This document shows, piece after piece, positions 6,994 to 15,902 of a stretch of DNA of 64,000 nt (positions within the stretch are counted from its first letter, which is position 1; each line of letters begins with the position of its first letter). A model generated the notes under the pieces. It made no database searches. It was not told the DNA's origin and saw nothing but the letters and a program-made list of their open reading frames with translations. Origin of the DNA: Rubrobacter_A sp965214435 (GTDB taxonomy: Bacteria; Actinomycetota; Rubrobacteria; Rubrobacterales; Rubrobacteraceae); NCBI GenBank assembly GCA_965214435.1, contig OZ243960.1, forward strand, positions 2,294,001 to 2,358,000, in the 5' to 3' direction. The position numbers and the translations under genes are program-made.

Positions 6994-8106
6994 CTAGACT
7001 AGAACGCGCGTTTCGGGGAAAAAGGCGTACCAGGCGAACCACATGACCTCGTAGAAGTTCGCCGCCGGAAGCTCAACTCCTCCAGGACCGCGCAGCCCGG
7101 GGCCCTCACGCTTCCAGACACCGCCAGCCCGGTCAAAGAGGCTGTTTCCATCTCTGCCCCGGAACTCGAAAACCTCGCCCGGCCTGTTGTCCAAGCTTCT
7201 CTCGAAGACCTCAACCGTCTTGAGGGACGGGTTCCCGAGCGCGACCATCGGGGTGTTGCCGACCTCGAAGTTCCAGACACCTTTCTCAAGGGCCGATGTT
7301 TTGCGGAAAGCCGTTCGCCGGGGACCGCTTTTTACCCCGATCATAATTTCTTTCGGGGGGAAGCGGTCGCTCTTGTTTAGCGGCTGGAAGAGCAGATTGT
7401 CGTTTGCGTAGTAGCCCTTCTCGGAGGCGGAGTAGGAGCCGTAGGGGTCGGAGCCGTAGCTGCGGAGGACGCCGGTCCGGGTGGAGAGGACGGGAGCGGC
7501 TCTATCGCCCCGCTCTTTCCACCGCTGCCAGGTGGTCCACAGCAGCGGTATCTCCGTGAGGGAATCGCCCGCCAGCGGTCCGGTTATGGCGCGGCCGAGA
7601 ATTTGCGGCCACTCGCTTTCAGAGGTTCGGTCGTACATGAGCAGGTTGGAGTTGACGAGGCGTCCGGTGGTCCCGAACGTCAGCGGCTCTCCTTCCGGGG
7701 AACGCCCTTTAAAAGCGACCGTCGAGCCGGTCAGCGGGCAGTAGGTAACGGAGAGCTTTTCTCCGGCCACGGTGTCGTTGGCGATCTCGTGCCACACCAG
7801 GACCGGCTGCGGATAGACTTTTACCTCCCCACCGTAGTCCAGGATAAAGACCACGTCCTCTGGATCGAGCAGACCGTTCATTTCTTTTGCCGGAACGAAG
7901 TGCGGGTCGTCTATCGGCGGTATGCCGTCCCGTCCCGGACCCCCGGAGACCACCGCCTCGGAGAGCCGCGCGAACTCCGGAGGCGTCTCCGAACCGCCGG
8001 CCGGAGGCTCCGCCGACCGGTCCGCCGAGCAACCCGCCAGGAGACCCGCGGCGCAGAAGCCAGAGACCGACAGGAACTTTCTTCTGGTAAGCGTTCTACG
8101 GTCCAT
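6994..8106 (-). CDS. DUF3179 family lipoprotein
   Basis: A 370-residue protein. The N-terminus has a twin-arginine-like RRKFLS motif and a lipobox LLAGC (Cys about 26), so it is probably exported by Tat and lipidated. The body is DUF3179: DDPHFVPA, VLVWHEIANDTV, SVTYCPLTGSTVAF, GRLVNSNLLMYDR and WPQILGRAITGPLAG are visible family features, including the conserved YCPLTG Cys. Function of the family is unknown. It leads a two-gene unit with the CCAPT membrane protein and is transcribed away from the thioredoxin-NHL gene, so the three may share an extracytoplasmic redox theme. Confidence 0.9.
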   Translation of the reverse strand: MDRRTLTRRKFLSVSGFCAAGLLAGCSADRSAEPPAGGSETPPEFARLSEAVVSGGPGRDGIPPIDDPHFVPAKEMNGLLDPEDVVFILDYGGEVKVYPQPVLVWHEIANDTVAGEKLSVTYCPLTGSTVAFKGRSPEGEPLTFGTTGRLVNSNLLMYDRTSESEWPQILGRAITGPLAGDSLTEIPLLWTTWQRWKERGDRAAPVLSTRTGVLRSYGSDPYGSYSASEKGYYANDNLLFQPLNKSDRFPPKEIMIGVKSGPRRTAFRKTSALEKGVWNFEVGNTPMVALGNPSLKTVEVFERSLDNRPGEVFEFRGRDGNSLFDRAGGVWKREGPGLRGPGGVELPAANFYEVMWFAWYAFFPETRVLV

Positions 8107-8251
8107 GAGGTCCTGCCTGTACGGTCGCTCTACAGCCGCTACACATTTCTGGTTACGGTTTCTGGGGAGACCCGGATCACACGGCGTAGTCTATGGGACT
8201 GGTATAACCGGGGCGAACAGGTCGGCGGAATAGCGGAGGTTGGCTAAAAGC

Positions 8252-10087
8252 GTGGGCTCACGACGCGGGAGGGTACGGGCGCCGGAGTTGAGGGGACGCG
8301 GCGGTTGGGTGAACACCCGCGAAGACCTTTCCCTGGCATCCCTCAGAGGTAAGGTCGTCCTGCTCGACTTCTGGACGTTCTGCTGCATCAACTGCCTGCA
8401 CGTCTTAGAAGAGTTGCGGCCGCTCGAAGAACGCTTCGGGGACGAGCTGGTGGTGATCGGGGTCCACTCCCCGAAGTTCGAGCACGAAAAGGACCACGAA
8501 GCCCTGGCCCGCGCCGTAGCCCGATACGACGTCCGTCATCCCGTCCTTGACGACCCGGACAGGGAGACCTGGGATCAGTACGGCGTGCGGGCCTGGCCGA
8601 CCCTCGTCCTCGTGGACCCGGCCGGCTACGCGGTGGCCGCCGTCTCCGGCGAGGGCAACGGCCGCGCTCTTGAGAGAACCATAGAGAAGATGCTCGACGA
8701 GCGCCGCGCCGCCGGCACCCTGAATACCGCGCCGGTCGGGTTGCTGCCAATGCTTGCCGGGAGCGGTCCTCTGCGCTTTCCCGGCAAGGTCGTAACCGGC
8801 CCGAACGGTCTGATAGCGGTCTCCGACTCCGGGCATAACCGCATAGTCGTCGCCCGTCGCACCGGCTCGCCGGAGGAAGGCGCTACGGTAGAAACTGTAG
8901 CTGGCATCGGGGAGCGGGGCGCGGAGAACGGTCCTTTCCTCGAAGCCTCGTTCGCCGACCCGCAGGGAATGTTATTCCTGGACGAAAACACGCTGCTCGT
9001 GGCCGACACGGGAAATCACCTTATCCGGCGGCTCGACTTGCGGGAGCGGACGGTTGCGACCGTGGCCGGAAACGGCGCCCAGGCCCGGTGGGGCGCTTCG
9101 GGCGGACCGGCGCTAGGGACCGCGCTAAACTCGCCGTGGGACCTTGAGTGGTGGGATGGGCGGGTAGCAGTCGCCATGGCCGGCCCGCACCAGCTCTGGG
9201 TGCTAGACCTCGAAAAAGGCGCGGTGGAAGTGCTGGCCGGAAACGGCATGGAAAGTATCTCCGACGGACCGGCGCTAACGGCGATGATGGCTCAGCCGAG
9301 CGGGTTATCTTCGGACGGCAACGTACTCTGGGTCGCCGACTCCGAAACTTCGGCGCTGCGGTATCTGGACCGCGCCGGGGAGCTGTGTACCGCCATCGGA
9401 TCGGGGCTCTTCGACTTCGGGTATGAGGACGGACCGGCCGAGCACGCCCTACTCCAGCACCCGCTCGGGGTAGCGGCGACCCCGGATGGGGTCGTGGTCT
9501 GCGACACCTACAACTCGGCTCTACGGCGCTATCACCCCGAAAGCGGGAAGCTATCCACCCTCGCACGCGACGGTCTGGCCGAACCTTCCGGGGCCGCGGT
9601 TCTCGAAAGCGGCGACCTCATCGTCACGGATACCAACAACCACCGGCTCTCGCTCGTGAGCCCTGGTGGAGAGGTCCGGGACTTCACGCTAATCGGGCTC
9701 GCGCCCCCGGACGCGGCTCGTGAACCCGCCGCCGTCGAGGTGGGACCTGTGGAGCTTGCCGGGGAACTGGACCTTTCCGCGACGATCTCGGTGCCCGCAG
9801 GCGAGAAGCTGGACTCTTCCCTGGGACCACCGGTAGAGTTGTCGCTCTATTCGGAGGAGCTTCTGCCGGACGGCGGACGTGTCCTTACCGGGGACGAGTT
9901 ACCGGCCCGGGTACGGCTCTCTCTAGGTTCAGAGGCCGGCGTTCTGGACGTGAGACTAAAGATCGGCACCTGCCAGGATGGACCGGGCGCGGTCTGTAAC
10001 ATCTCCGAGAGGCACTGGCGTGTTGCGGTGCGCCAGGATGCCGAGGGCTCGCCGCGTCTGAACCTTGGGCTCGGGGCTGGCCGATAG
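8252..10087 (+). CDS. Thioredoxin-like / NHL beta-propeller protein (NHLRC2-type)
   Basis: About 611 residues. An N-terminal thioredoxin fold carries the active site FWTFCCINC (Cys45 and Cys48 as C-x-x-C), followed by a long NHL-repeat propeller with repeated motifs such as ISDSGHNRIVV-like and VADTGNHLIRRLD, and a C-terminal beta domain with a further Cys pair. No signal peptide is seen. Start: TTG at 8240 directly abuts the GGAGG and is unlikely to be used; GTG at 8252 has GGAGG 12 nt upstream and is chosen. The domain order matches animal NHLRC2 and many bacterial homologues, whose biochemical role is unclear. Confidence 0.88.
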   Translation: MGSRRGRVRAPELRGRGGWVNTREDLSLASLRGKVVLLDFWTFCCINCLHVLEELRPLEERFGDELVVIGVHSPKFEHEKDHEALARAVARYDVRHPVLDDPDRETWDQYGVRAWPTLVLVDPAGYAVAAVSGEGNGRALERTIEKMLDERRAAGTLNTAPVGLLPMLAGSGPLRFPGKVVTGPNGLIAVSDSGHNRIVVARRTGSPEEGATVETVAGIGERGAENGPFLEASFADPQGMLFLDENTLLVADTGNHLIRRLDLRERTVATVAGNGAQARWGASGGPALGTALNSPWDLEWWDGRVAVAMAGPHQLWVLDLEKGAVEVLAGNGMESISDGPALTAMMAQPSGLSSDGNVLWVADSETSALRYLDRAGELCTAIGSGLFDFGYEDGPAEHALLQHPLGVAATPDGVVVCDTYNSALRRYHPESGKLSTLARDGLAEPSGAAVLESGDLIVTDTNNHRLSLVSPGGEVRDFTLIGLAPPDAAREPAAVEVGPVELAGELDLSATISVPAGEKLDSSLGPPVELSLYSEELLPDGGRVLTGDELPARVRLSLGSEAGVLDVRLKIGTCQDGPGAVCNISERHWRVAVRQDAEGSPRLNLGLGAGR

Positions 10088-10091
10088 CTCG

Positions 10092-10204
10092 GCCAGTCAG
10101 CACTTCAGTCGGTCAGCAATTCAGCTTACCTTCGGGTAACGAGGTTACCTGCGGCTTCTTGGTAACGCCTTCAGCCGGAGGTCGCTACCTTTCCGCTGAC
10201 TGGC
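10092..10204. repeat. Intergenic inverted repeats (GCCAGTCAGC / GCTGACTGGC)
   Basis: Perfect 10-bp arms at 10092-10101 and 10195-10204 enclose a short stretch with further half-copies of GTCAGC and GGTAAC in both orientations. It lies between two convergent genes. It could help termination or be a small repeat element. No coding potential is seen. Confidence 0.35.
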
Positions 10205-10247
10205 TGACGAGCCGCCGGAGGAGGCGGGCTGATAAGCTGACTCGCTT

Positions 10248-11237
10248 TCAGAGGCTCTGTACCCGGCCGCCCTCGCGGGCGGAGCGGAGCAGCGCGCTTA
10301 AGGATCGGGCGTTACCGAGCATCTCCCGGGGGCCTACGGCGGGTTCGCGCTTCTCGCGGATCGCGGCGGCGAACTCCTCAAGTTCCCGGCGGTAGGGCTC
10401 GTCGGCCTCAAAGGTCTCAAAGGTGCTCTCGTCGCCCTGCAGGATCTCGATGCTGCCACCGGCTTTGTCCGGGCGGAACGGAGCCTGAAGGCGCAGGATA
10501 CCTTCGGTACCGGTAACCTCCAGCCTCTCCCGGCGACCGGAGGAAATGCTGCACGAGACGGTGCCGAGCCCCTCGTCGAACTCTAGTGTTCCGGCGAAGT
10601 CCAGGTCCGCGCCGTCCTCGTCGAAGCGGGCGAACGCCGCCGCCCGCCGGGGCTCGGAGCCGAAAGCGAGCCGCAGGCCGCTAACGCAGTAGCAGCCCAC
10701 GTCCCCGAGCGCGCCGCCGCCTAAAGAGCCGATCCCCCGGACGTCTTCCGGATCATCGAGCCGGTGCCCGAACTCGGCGACGGCGTGGCGCACGGTGCCG
10801 ACCGCGCCCGACTCGATCAACTCCCGCAGCCGCAGACTCTGGGGGTGGAGCCGGTACATAAAACCTTCCATGAGCGTCAGGCCCGCGGCGTTGACGGCCC
10901 CAACGGCACCCTCGGCTTCCGCGGCGTCCAGGGCGAAAGGCTTTTCGCAGAGGACGTGCTTGCCGGCTTCTACCGCCCGGAGCGTCCACTCGACATGCAG
11001 CGAGTTCGGCAGTGGTATGTAGACGGCTTCAACCGCGTCGCTTTCCAAGAGGGCTCCATAGTCCTCGAACACCCGAGCCTCCGGAACCGCCTCCTGGATC
11101 TCCTCCTTGCGTCCGCCGCCCCGGGTGGCGACGGCCGTGACCTCTACGGCCTCCGTCCGGGCGGCGGCGGGGATAATGCCCCCGGTGGCGATGCGGGCCA
11201 GGCCCAGTATTCCGAGACGCAACGGCGGATGCTGCAT
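10248..11237 (-). CDS. Gfo/Idh/MocA family NAD(P)-dependent oxidoreductase
   Basis: A 329-residue sugar-dehydrogenase-like protein. Rossmann motif RLGILGLARIATGGIIPAA at the N-terminus; the family motif GKHVLCEKPFAL (EKP signature) about residue 90; the central MEGFMYRLHPQ region carries the conserved MY. The C-terminal alpha/beta domain follows. Start ATG at 11237 is chosen because GAGGAG precedes it and the Rossmann strand begins at once; the open frame continues 50 codons upstream but that stretch is not family-like. Substrate probably a sugar or polyol derivative, not determinable here. Confidence 0.9.
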   Translation of the reverse strand: MQHPPLRLGILGLARIATGGIIPAAARTEAVEVTAVATRGGGRKEEIQEAVPEARVFEDYGALLESDAVEAVYIPLPNSLHVEWTLRAVEAGKHVLCEKPFALDAAEAEGAVGAVNAAGLTLMEGFMYRLHPQSLRLRELIESGAVGTVRHAVAEFGHRLDDPEDVRGIGSLGGGALGDVGCYCVSGLRLAFGSEPRRAAAFARFDEDGADLDFAGTLEFDEGLGTVSCSISSGRRERLEVTGTEGILRLQAPFRPDKAGGSIEILQGDESTFETFEADEPYRRELEEFAAAIREKREPAVGPREMLGNARSLSALLRSAREGGRVQSL

Positions 11238-11361
11238 GGCGCTCCTCCTCTGGCTATAAGGTCCGACAATTCTACTCGACGGGCTCCGCGGTTTGCTCCG
11301 CAGCGTGCCTGGTACATATGGCCCTCGCGGGCGGATCATACAGGAGAAAGGTCGGGCAGCA

Positions 11362-12240
11362 ATGGCGCGGAGCGAGACGGAGAGCACCTACATGGAGTTC
11401 CCGGATGATTGGGAGCTTGAGGAGGCCAGCGGGGTAGGGCCTTTTACCACGCGGACCGTACACCGCAGGCCGGACGGCTCAAAGTACGAGTGGGAGGCCC
11501 GGAGCCACCGCCGTCGCAAGGGCGGGCCGTCGTCCGGTCGTAAGAGCCGCTGGCGGAAATTTTTCGCTCCGGGAAACCTCTCCTGGTGGGTTGGGGTTAC
11601 GTTCGTGCTCGGCTCGCTGCTGTTTACGGTGGCGGCTTTTGTATCCCTGTTTCCGGGTATCATCGGGAGCGGTCTGGCTTTCTCCGTGGTCGACTGGTCG
11701 TACTTTGTCGGGGCTACGCTTTTTACGGTCGGTGTATACCTGGAGCTACTCGAAACCATAAACTCCAGCAGCCGTCCGCAACGCAAGCGCCGGAGCGCGT
11801 CCCAGAGGTTCCGGTGGTTCGCTTGGCAACCAAAGAGCCTGGGCTACGTTTCGGCCCTCGTCATGCTCGTCGGGGCGGTTTTCTTTAACATCGAGACTTT
11901 CTTCGCAATTCCCGAGTGGTACACCCTGGAGTCGGTAAACTGGCTCACCACCGTGCCGGCTATTCTGGGGGCTATCCTCTTTGTCATTTCGACTTACATG
12001 GGCTTTACGGAGATCTGCCACCGTTACCTGTGCGCCGAGCCGCGCAACATCTCGTGGTGGAGCAGCGTCTGTAACACTGTGGGCTCGGTCGGCTTTGTGG
12101 TTGGGGCGGTGGCCGGGTTTACCGTTCCGGGTTTGTCGACGCCGGCGAGCGGGCTGATCGTGACGCTTTCTTTTCTGGTAGGGTCCGTTCTCTTTCTCAT
12201 CGGCAGCTATCTAATGTTCCCGGAGATGTTCTCGGAGTAG
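11362..12240 (+). CDS. YrhK-like repeat membrane protein
   Basis: About 292 residues from ATG at 11362 (AGGAGA upstream). About 70 hydrophilic N-terminal residues, then six or more membrane helices arranged as repeated pairs. The recurring pattern Gly-Ser/Ala-x-Leu/Phe-Phe-x-(Val/Ile)-(Gly/Ser)-x-Tyr (GSLLFTVAAF, GATLFTVGVY, GAILFVISTY, GSVLFLIGSY) is that of YrhK-like modules, here about three in tandem. Function unknown. It is convergent with the DUF429 gene with only a 3-bp gap. Confidence 0.7.
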   Translation: MARSETESTYMEFPDDWELEEASGVGPFTTRTVHRRPDGSKYEWEARSHRRRKGGPSSGRKSRWRKFFAPGNLSWWVGVTFVLGSLLFTVAAFVSLFPGIIGSGLAFSVVDWSYFVGATLFTVGVYLELLETINSSSRPQRKRRSASQRFRWFAWQPKSLGYVSALVMLVGAVFFNIETFFAIPEWYTLESVNWLTTVPAILGAILFVISTYMGFTEICHRYLCAEPRNISWWSSVCNTVGSVGFVVGAVAGFTVPGLSTPASGLIVTLSFLVGSVLFLIGSYLMFPEMFSE

Positions 12241-12243
12241 CTT

Positions 12244-13062
12244 CTACAGGGTTGCCGGGTCGAGGATCCAACCCTCATCCCGGTCGCACCACTCGGGCAC
12301 CCCGTAACCGTCCCTACTTGCCGCCCATCCAGCCTGCACGGCGCACAGCAGCGAGTCCAGGGAATCCGCCGTCGGGTCCCGGACGAACACCTTTTTCCAC
12401 GAAGCTTCCATCTCGACCACGAAACCGTACCGCTCCCGCAGAGCTTCGGACTCCAGGGCGGCGACCAGTTCTTGCCGGGCGTCCCGGCGGGCTTCCGTCT
12501 GCTTTGCGGGCTCGTCGCTTTTGTAGCTCACGCGGCCGAGGAGCGCGCGGACCACGAGCGCCGGGTAAGCCTCGACGGCCACGCGGGTGTCAGGCCGCGG
12601 CCGGCAGGGTTCGACGCTGATCCCCGAGGCGAGCAGCCGCGGGGCGCCCTGATAGAACATCTTCCCGACCGGTACCCGGAAGAGCATCATCGCGCTGCTG
12701 GAACCCGCCCGGCGGTCCGCGCCCCTATAACGGTATTTATTGCCGGCGGGTCTCTGCGCCATATCTTTCCGGATAGCGTCCTCGAACTGGTTTTTAGTGA
12801 GGCGGGAGACCTCCCCGACGTAACCCTCCCAGTCTCCGGGCCAGCCGAGCGCCGCGACCAGGCTCCGCGGCTGGCCGAACGGGAAGTCCAGGCCGCAAAC
12901 CCACTCTCCGGGCTGGGAAAGAAAGTCCTCGAACCCTTTGAAGCCAGTCATCTCCTCGGCGTCTTCGACGCGCAAGATATTACTCTCAAGGGTGCAACCT
13001 ACGGCTGTCAGCGGCTTGCGGCGGCCCGGAGCGCTGGTGAAGTCCAGACCGTAGACTCTCAA
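12244..13062 (-). CDS. DUF429 domain protein
   Basis: A 272-residue protein beginning VYGLDFTSAPG, the usual opening of DUF429 proteins, an RNase H-like fold predicted to be nuclease-related. Acidic residues placed for metal binding are visible (Asp6 in GLDF, CGLDFPFG near residue 58, and the C-terminal PTADSLDSLLCAVQAG). Start is TTG at 13062, which follows the LLM gene stop by 6 bp; no strong ribosome site is seen, so coupled translation is likely. No characterised function. Confidence 0.8.
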   Translation of the reverse strand: MRVYGLDFTSAPGRRKPLTAVGCTLESNILRVEDAEEMTGFKGFEDFLSQPGEWVCGLDFPFGQPRSLVAALGWPGDWEGYVGEVSRLTKNQFEDAIRKDMAQRPAGNKYRYRGADRRAGSSSAMMLFRVPVGKMFYQGAPRLLASGISVEPCRPRPDTRVAVEAYPALVVRALLGRVSYKSDEPAKQTEARRDARQELVAALESEALRERYGFVVEMEASWKKVFVRDPTADSLDSLLCAVQAGWAASRDGYGVPEWCDRDEGWILDPATL

Positions 13063-13068
13063 TGGAGA

Positions 13069-13908
13069 CTACGGTTCTTCTACGCGGGGCGGTCCGTGCC
13101 GGAGGCGGTCACGGACCTCTTCCGGACCGTTCGGCGGCGACCACAGCGTCTCCAGCCACCAGGTAACCCCGGCCTCCGCGAGCGGCCGTACGGTATCCAT
13201 CGCCCTACCGGAATCGTCACCCGGTGTCTCGCCCTCCAGGACGATGTCGAAAGGGTTATCTCCCGGCCGCCGCTCTTCCACGAACTCTGTTATCTCCCGG
13301 ACGTCGGCGGGCGTAACGGGTTCCGGGGTGCCGGAAGCGGTTAACTTCGAGGGGAGCAGGCCGTCGTACCGGATCGCCCGCCGCATGGACTTCGGGCGCG
13401 GCCAGGCCCCGGCGACCCAGATCGGTATCCGGAGACGTCCCGGCCGCCGCACCGGTGGCGGGGGCGGCAGGAAGCTGGTCTCCCGGACCCGGTAGTGCTG
13501 GCCCTCGTACTCGAAAGGCTGCCCGTCCCAGAGACCGGTTAGTATCTCAAGCCCCTCATCTAGTAACTCGGCCCGGACCTTGCGGTCCGTCTTCTCCCCA
13601 AACGCCGCAAAGCCGGTCTCTACAGCCCCGAGCCCGACCGACAGAATGAGCCGTCCACCGGAGAGTTGGTCGAGGGTAGCCGTCTCCCCGGCGAGCTTCC
13701 ACGGCCGCCGGCGCGAGACCGGGGTCAGCATGGTTCCTAGCTGTATTCTCTGCGTGCTCATCGCCACCGCCGCCAGCGAAACCCAGGGGTCCACGCCCCA
13801 CACGCTGTCCCAGACAAAGAAACCGTCCCAGCCCGCCGCCTCCGCCTCGCCCGCAAGCTCCGCGGCGACGCGGGCACCGCCGCCCGGCAAGACAAAACCG
13901 TAACGCAT
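13069..13908 (-). CDS. LLM-class flavin/F420-dependent oxidoreductase
   Basis: A 279-residue luciferase-like TIM-barrel protein: opening GFVLPGGGARVAAELA, then WDGFFVWDSVWG, QLGTMLTPVSRRRPWKLAGE and the family signature SGGRLILSVGLGAVE. Actinobacterial members normally use F420 or FMN. ATG with AGAGGGG upstream. First gene of a likely pair with DUF429 on the minus strand. The C-terminus is slightly short for the family. Substrate unknown. Confidence 0.85.
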   Translation of the reverse strand: MRYGFVLPGGGARVAAELAGEAEAAGWDGFFVWDSVWGVDPWVSLAAVAMSTQRIQLGTMLTPVSRRRPWKLAGETATLDQLSGGRLILSVGLGAVETGFAAFGEKTDRKVRAELLDEGLEILTGLWDGQPFEYEGQHYRVRETSFLPPPPPVRRPGRLRIPIWVAGAWPRPKSMRRAIRYDGLLPSKLTASGTPEPVTPADVREITEFVEERRPGDNPFDIVLEGETPGDDSGRAMDTVRPLAEAGVTWWLETLWSPPNGPEEVRDRLRHGPPRVEEP

Positions 13909-13946
13909 GGCCCCCTCTTAAACGTCAAACCCTTACTAAATAGAGT

Positions 13947-14249
13947 CTACCCCAGAGCTAGCCGACGCCGATAGTCGCCCTCCAGCGGTGTACCGCGTTC
14001 CGAGAGCAAGTCCTCGGCCCCCTCCGGGGCCGGTATGTCTTTTAACGCCACTATGCGCCGGTCGTCCCGCAGTTCGAACCGGCGCTCGCCGGTGGCCGCG
14101 TCACGGTCACAGAACAGGATGCTGTAGCAGCCGGACCGACCGAGCGCCGGCGGTAACTCGTCGCGCTTGAAACCCATCTCCCAACCTCTGGCCTCGAACT
14201 CTTCTGCGAGGTCTCCGACGCACCGCCACACCTGCCATTCCCAGACCAC
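13947..14249 (-). CDS. Hypothetical protein (100 aa)
   Basis: A 100-residue soluble protein with GTG start after GAAGGAAG. Composition is mixed charged, with six Trp/Tyr in the first half and a conserved-looking central region (SGCYSILFCDRD). No family recognised. It sits 38 bp upstream of the LLM gene on the same strand and could belong to that unit. Codon use fits the genome, so it is likely real. Confidence 0.5.
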   Translation of the reverse strand: MVWEWQVWRCVGDLAEEFEARGWEMGFKRDELPPALGRSGCYSILFCDRDAATGERRFELRDDRRIVALKDIPAPEGAEDLLSERGTPLEGDYRRRLALG

Positions 14250-14371
14250 CGTACGCTTCCTTCCCTCAAAGTAAGTATCAGAGCTTACATTGTGGTGTAC
14301 GGCGTCGGACGTGACAATAGTACAAAGGGCCTAAAAACCACCTTCCGGTGAAAAGGGCTGTGGGAGCGTTG

Positions 14372-14947
14372 TTAGCCGGACTGTATCTCCCGGTCGAGCT
14401 TCTGGAGAAGGGTCTTGCGGTTTGCGTGACCCTTTTCGTAATCGCGGACCCGCTGTAGCTCGTCTTTGGAGAGACCTTTTAGCCGCTCCTCGACCTCCCC
14501 GACGTTCAGCTCGTCGTAGTCCTCTATGGGCGGGGATAAAGACTCACCGCGGGCGCTTTTTGCTTCAGAGATGTTCCCGACGTACTGCTGACCCTCTTTT
14601 GAAGCCTCGCGCTTTTTGCGGTCGGTCTCCTCGGCCTCCTCGTCGCTCATTCTCTCCCAGGCTTCTTTCGGGAGGTACCGGGCGGTCTCGCCGCCCTCGC
14701 GGGCGTTCGCGTCGCCCTCTTTAGTCTGCCACTCCTCCTGGGTCCACTCCGTCAGGTTGCGCTGGCTCTCGGTCTTTTCGCCCTTGTAGCCGCCGCCCCG
14801 CTTTTCGTACTCCTGTTTAAGTAGCTGGGACTTGCGGGCCGACCACTGGCCGGGCTCGCCGCCCTTATCGGAGGCTTTTATTTCCTCCTTGATCCCCTCC
14901 CGCATTTTGGGGTGGGTGTACGTCTCTTCGTAAGATTTTTTGGACAT
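14372..14947 (-). CDS. DUF5872-type hydrophilic protein
   Basis: A 191-residue, highly charged, cysteine-free protein. Residues 10-125 fit DUF5872: the N-terminal pattern KMREGIKEEIK..GKGGEPGQWSARKSQLL-like, KRGGGYKG, EWQTKEG, ETARYLPKEAW. The C-terminal 45 residues form an amphipathic helical unit (NVGEVEERLKGLSKDELQRV) ending in a RKTLLQKLDREI-type helix, a module often found alone in actinobacteria. Such proteins are usually linked to stress; function is unknown. Likely nucleic-acid-associated given its charge, but that is inference. Confidence 0.7.
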   Translation of the reverse strand: MSKKSYEETYTHPKMREGIKEEIKASDKGGEPGQWSARKSQLLKQEYEKRGGGYKGEKTESQRNLTEWTQEEWQTKEGDANAREGGETARYLPKEAWERMSDEEAEETDRKKREASKEGQQYVGNISEAKSARGESLSPPIEDYDELNVGEVEERLKGLSKDELQRVRDYEKGHANRKTLLQKLDREIQSG

Positions 14948-14986
14948 CCGAAGCTCCTTTCTTACCGGCTAACCGTTCGTTACCGG

Positions 14987-15622
14987 CTAATCGTTCGCGG
15001 GACCGGTGCTCCGCCCGACGACGGCGTAGAGCGGGTCGGTGAACATCCGGCGCGGACTCCGATCCAGGCTCTCGATGCCCGTCCAGTTACCGGCTTCGGC
15101 GAGATAGTTTTCGACGAGGCGCATGTGGCCCTTGTCGTCTAGTTGGCTCCAGATGGCGACCGCTTTCGTGGGGAAGCAGCGGTTTGAGAACGTGATGACT
15201 ACCGGAGCGCCGGGCTCCAGTACGCGCCCGAGGTCCCGGAGCACCTCCACGGGACGGGTCAGGTAGTCAATGGAGACGCAGATGCCGGCCCCGTCAAAGG
15301 CCGCGTCCCCGAACGGCAGTCGCGGCTCCGTGTTCAGGTTCTGGACCGCATACTCGTCGAGCCTCGGGTTGCGGCGAAGTTCCTCCTCGTTCATGCCGAG
15401 ACCGGCGACACGCCGGTAAGAGACCTCCGGCGGAAGATGCGAGACCCAACTGCTCATAAGGTCCAGGACCGCCCCGTTCTCGGGGAAGTACTCCCGGTAG
15501 AGTTGGGTGACCGCGGAGATAGCCCGCTCGTCTATGTGGGTTACGAGCCGGGGCGCGCGGTAAAACTCCTCGTCGGGCGTCTCATCGTAGCGCCTGAAAG
15601 CCTCCTCCGGTAACCGGGACAT
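14987..15622 (-). CDS. SAM-dependent methyltransferase, class I-like
   Basis: About 211 residues. Motif I is unusual (AVLDLMSSWVSHLP instead of a Gly-rich loop), followed by acidic RRVAGLGMNEEEL, the LPFGDAAFDGAGICVSIDYL motif IV region and EVLRDLGRVLEPGAPVVITFSNRCFP, which together mark the UbiE-like methyltransferase fold. ATG at 15622 is preferred over ATG at 15634 because the upstream ATG is itself part of the GGAGGAACGG ribosome site. Substrate unknown. Confidence 0.75.
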   Translation of the reverse strand: MSRLPEEAFRRYDETPDEEFYRAPRLVTHIDERAISAVTQLYREYFPENGAVLDLMSSWVSHLPPEVSYRRVAGLGMNEEELRRNPRLDEYAVQNLNTEPRLPFGDAAFDGAGICVSIDYLTRPVEVLRDLGRVLEPGAPVVITFSNRCFPTKAVAIWSQLDDKGHMRLVENYLAEAGNWTGIESLDRSPRRMFTDPLYAVVGRSTGPAND

Positions 15623-15902
15623 CCGTTCCTCCATTCTGCAAAACCTGCACGTCTCGTACGAACTTCACAAGATTTAAATACATTCTCCGCGGACCTCTGT
15701 AATAAATTACGCTCCGGACCCGTATATACGTCCGCCGGACGTCCGGCTTTGTACTAAAGGCCAAAAGGGCGGCGGAGTGAGGCTCCATGTTTATCCACCC
15801 GGGGAATTGCAACCATCCTTACCTGTCTGTTAACCTGAGGTTAATAAAAATATAACTGGCGCTGGCTCGCAGACGGGGTCGCGGCGGCCTAGAGGGGGTT
15901 TC

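Noticed and set aside
15582..15812. Minus-strand open frame upstream of the methyltransferase
   Set aside because: No ribosome site or domain; lies in a promoter-like AT-rich gap.
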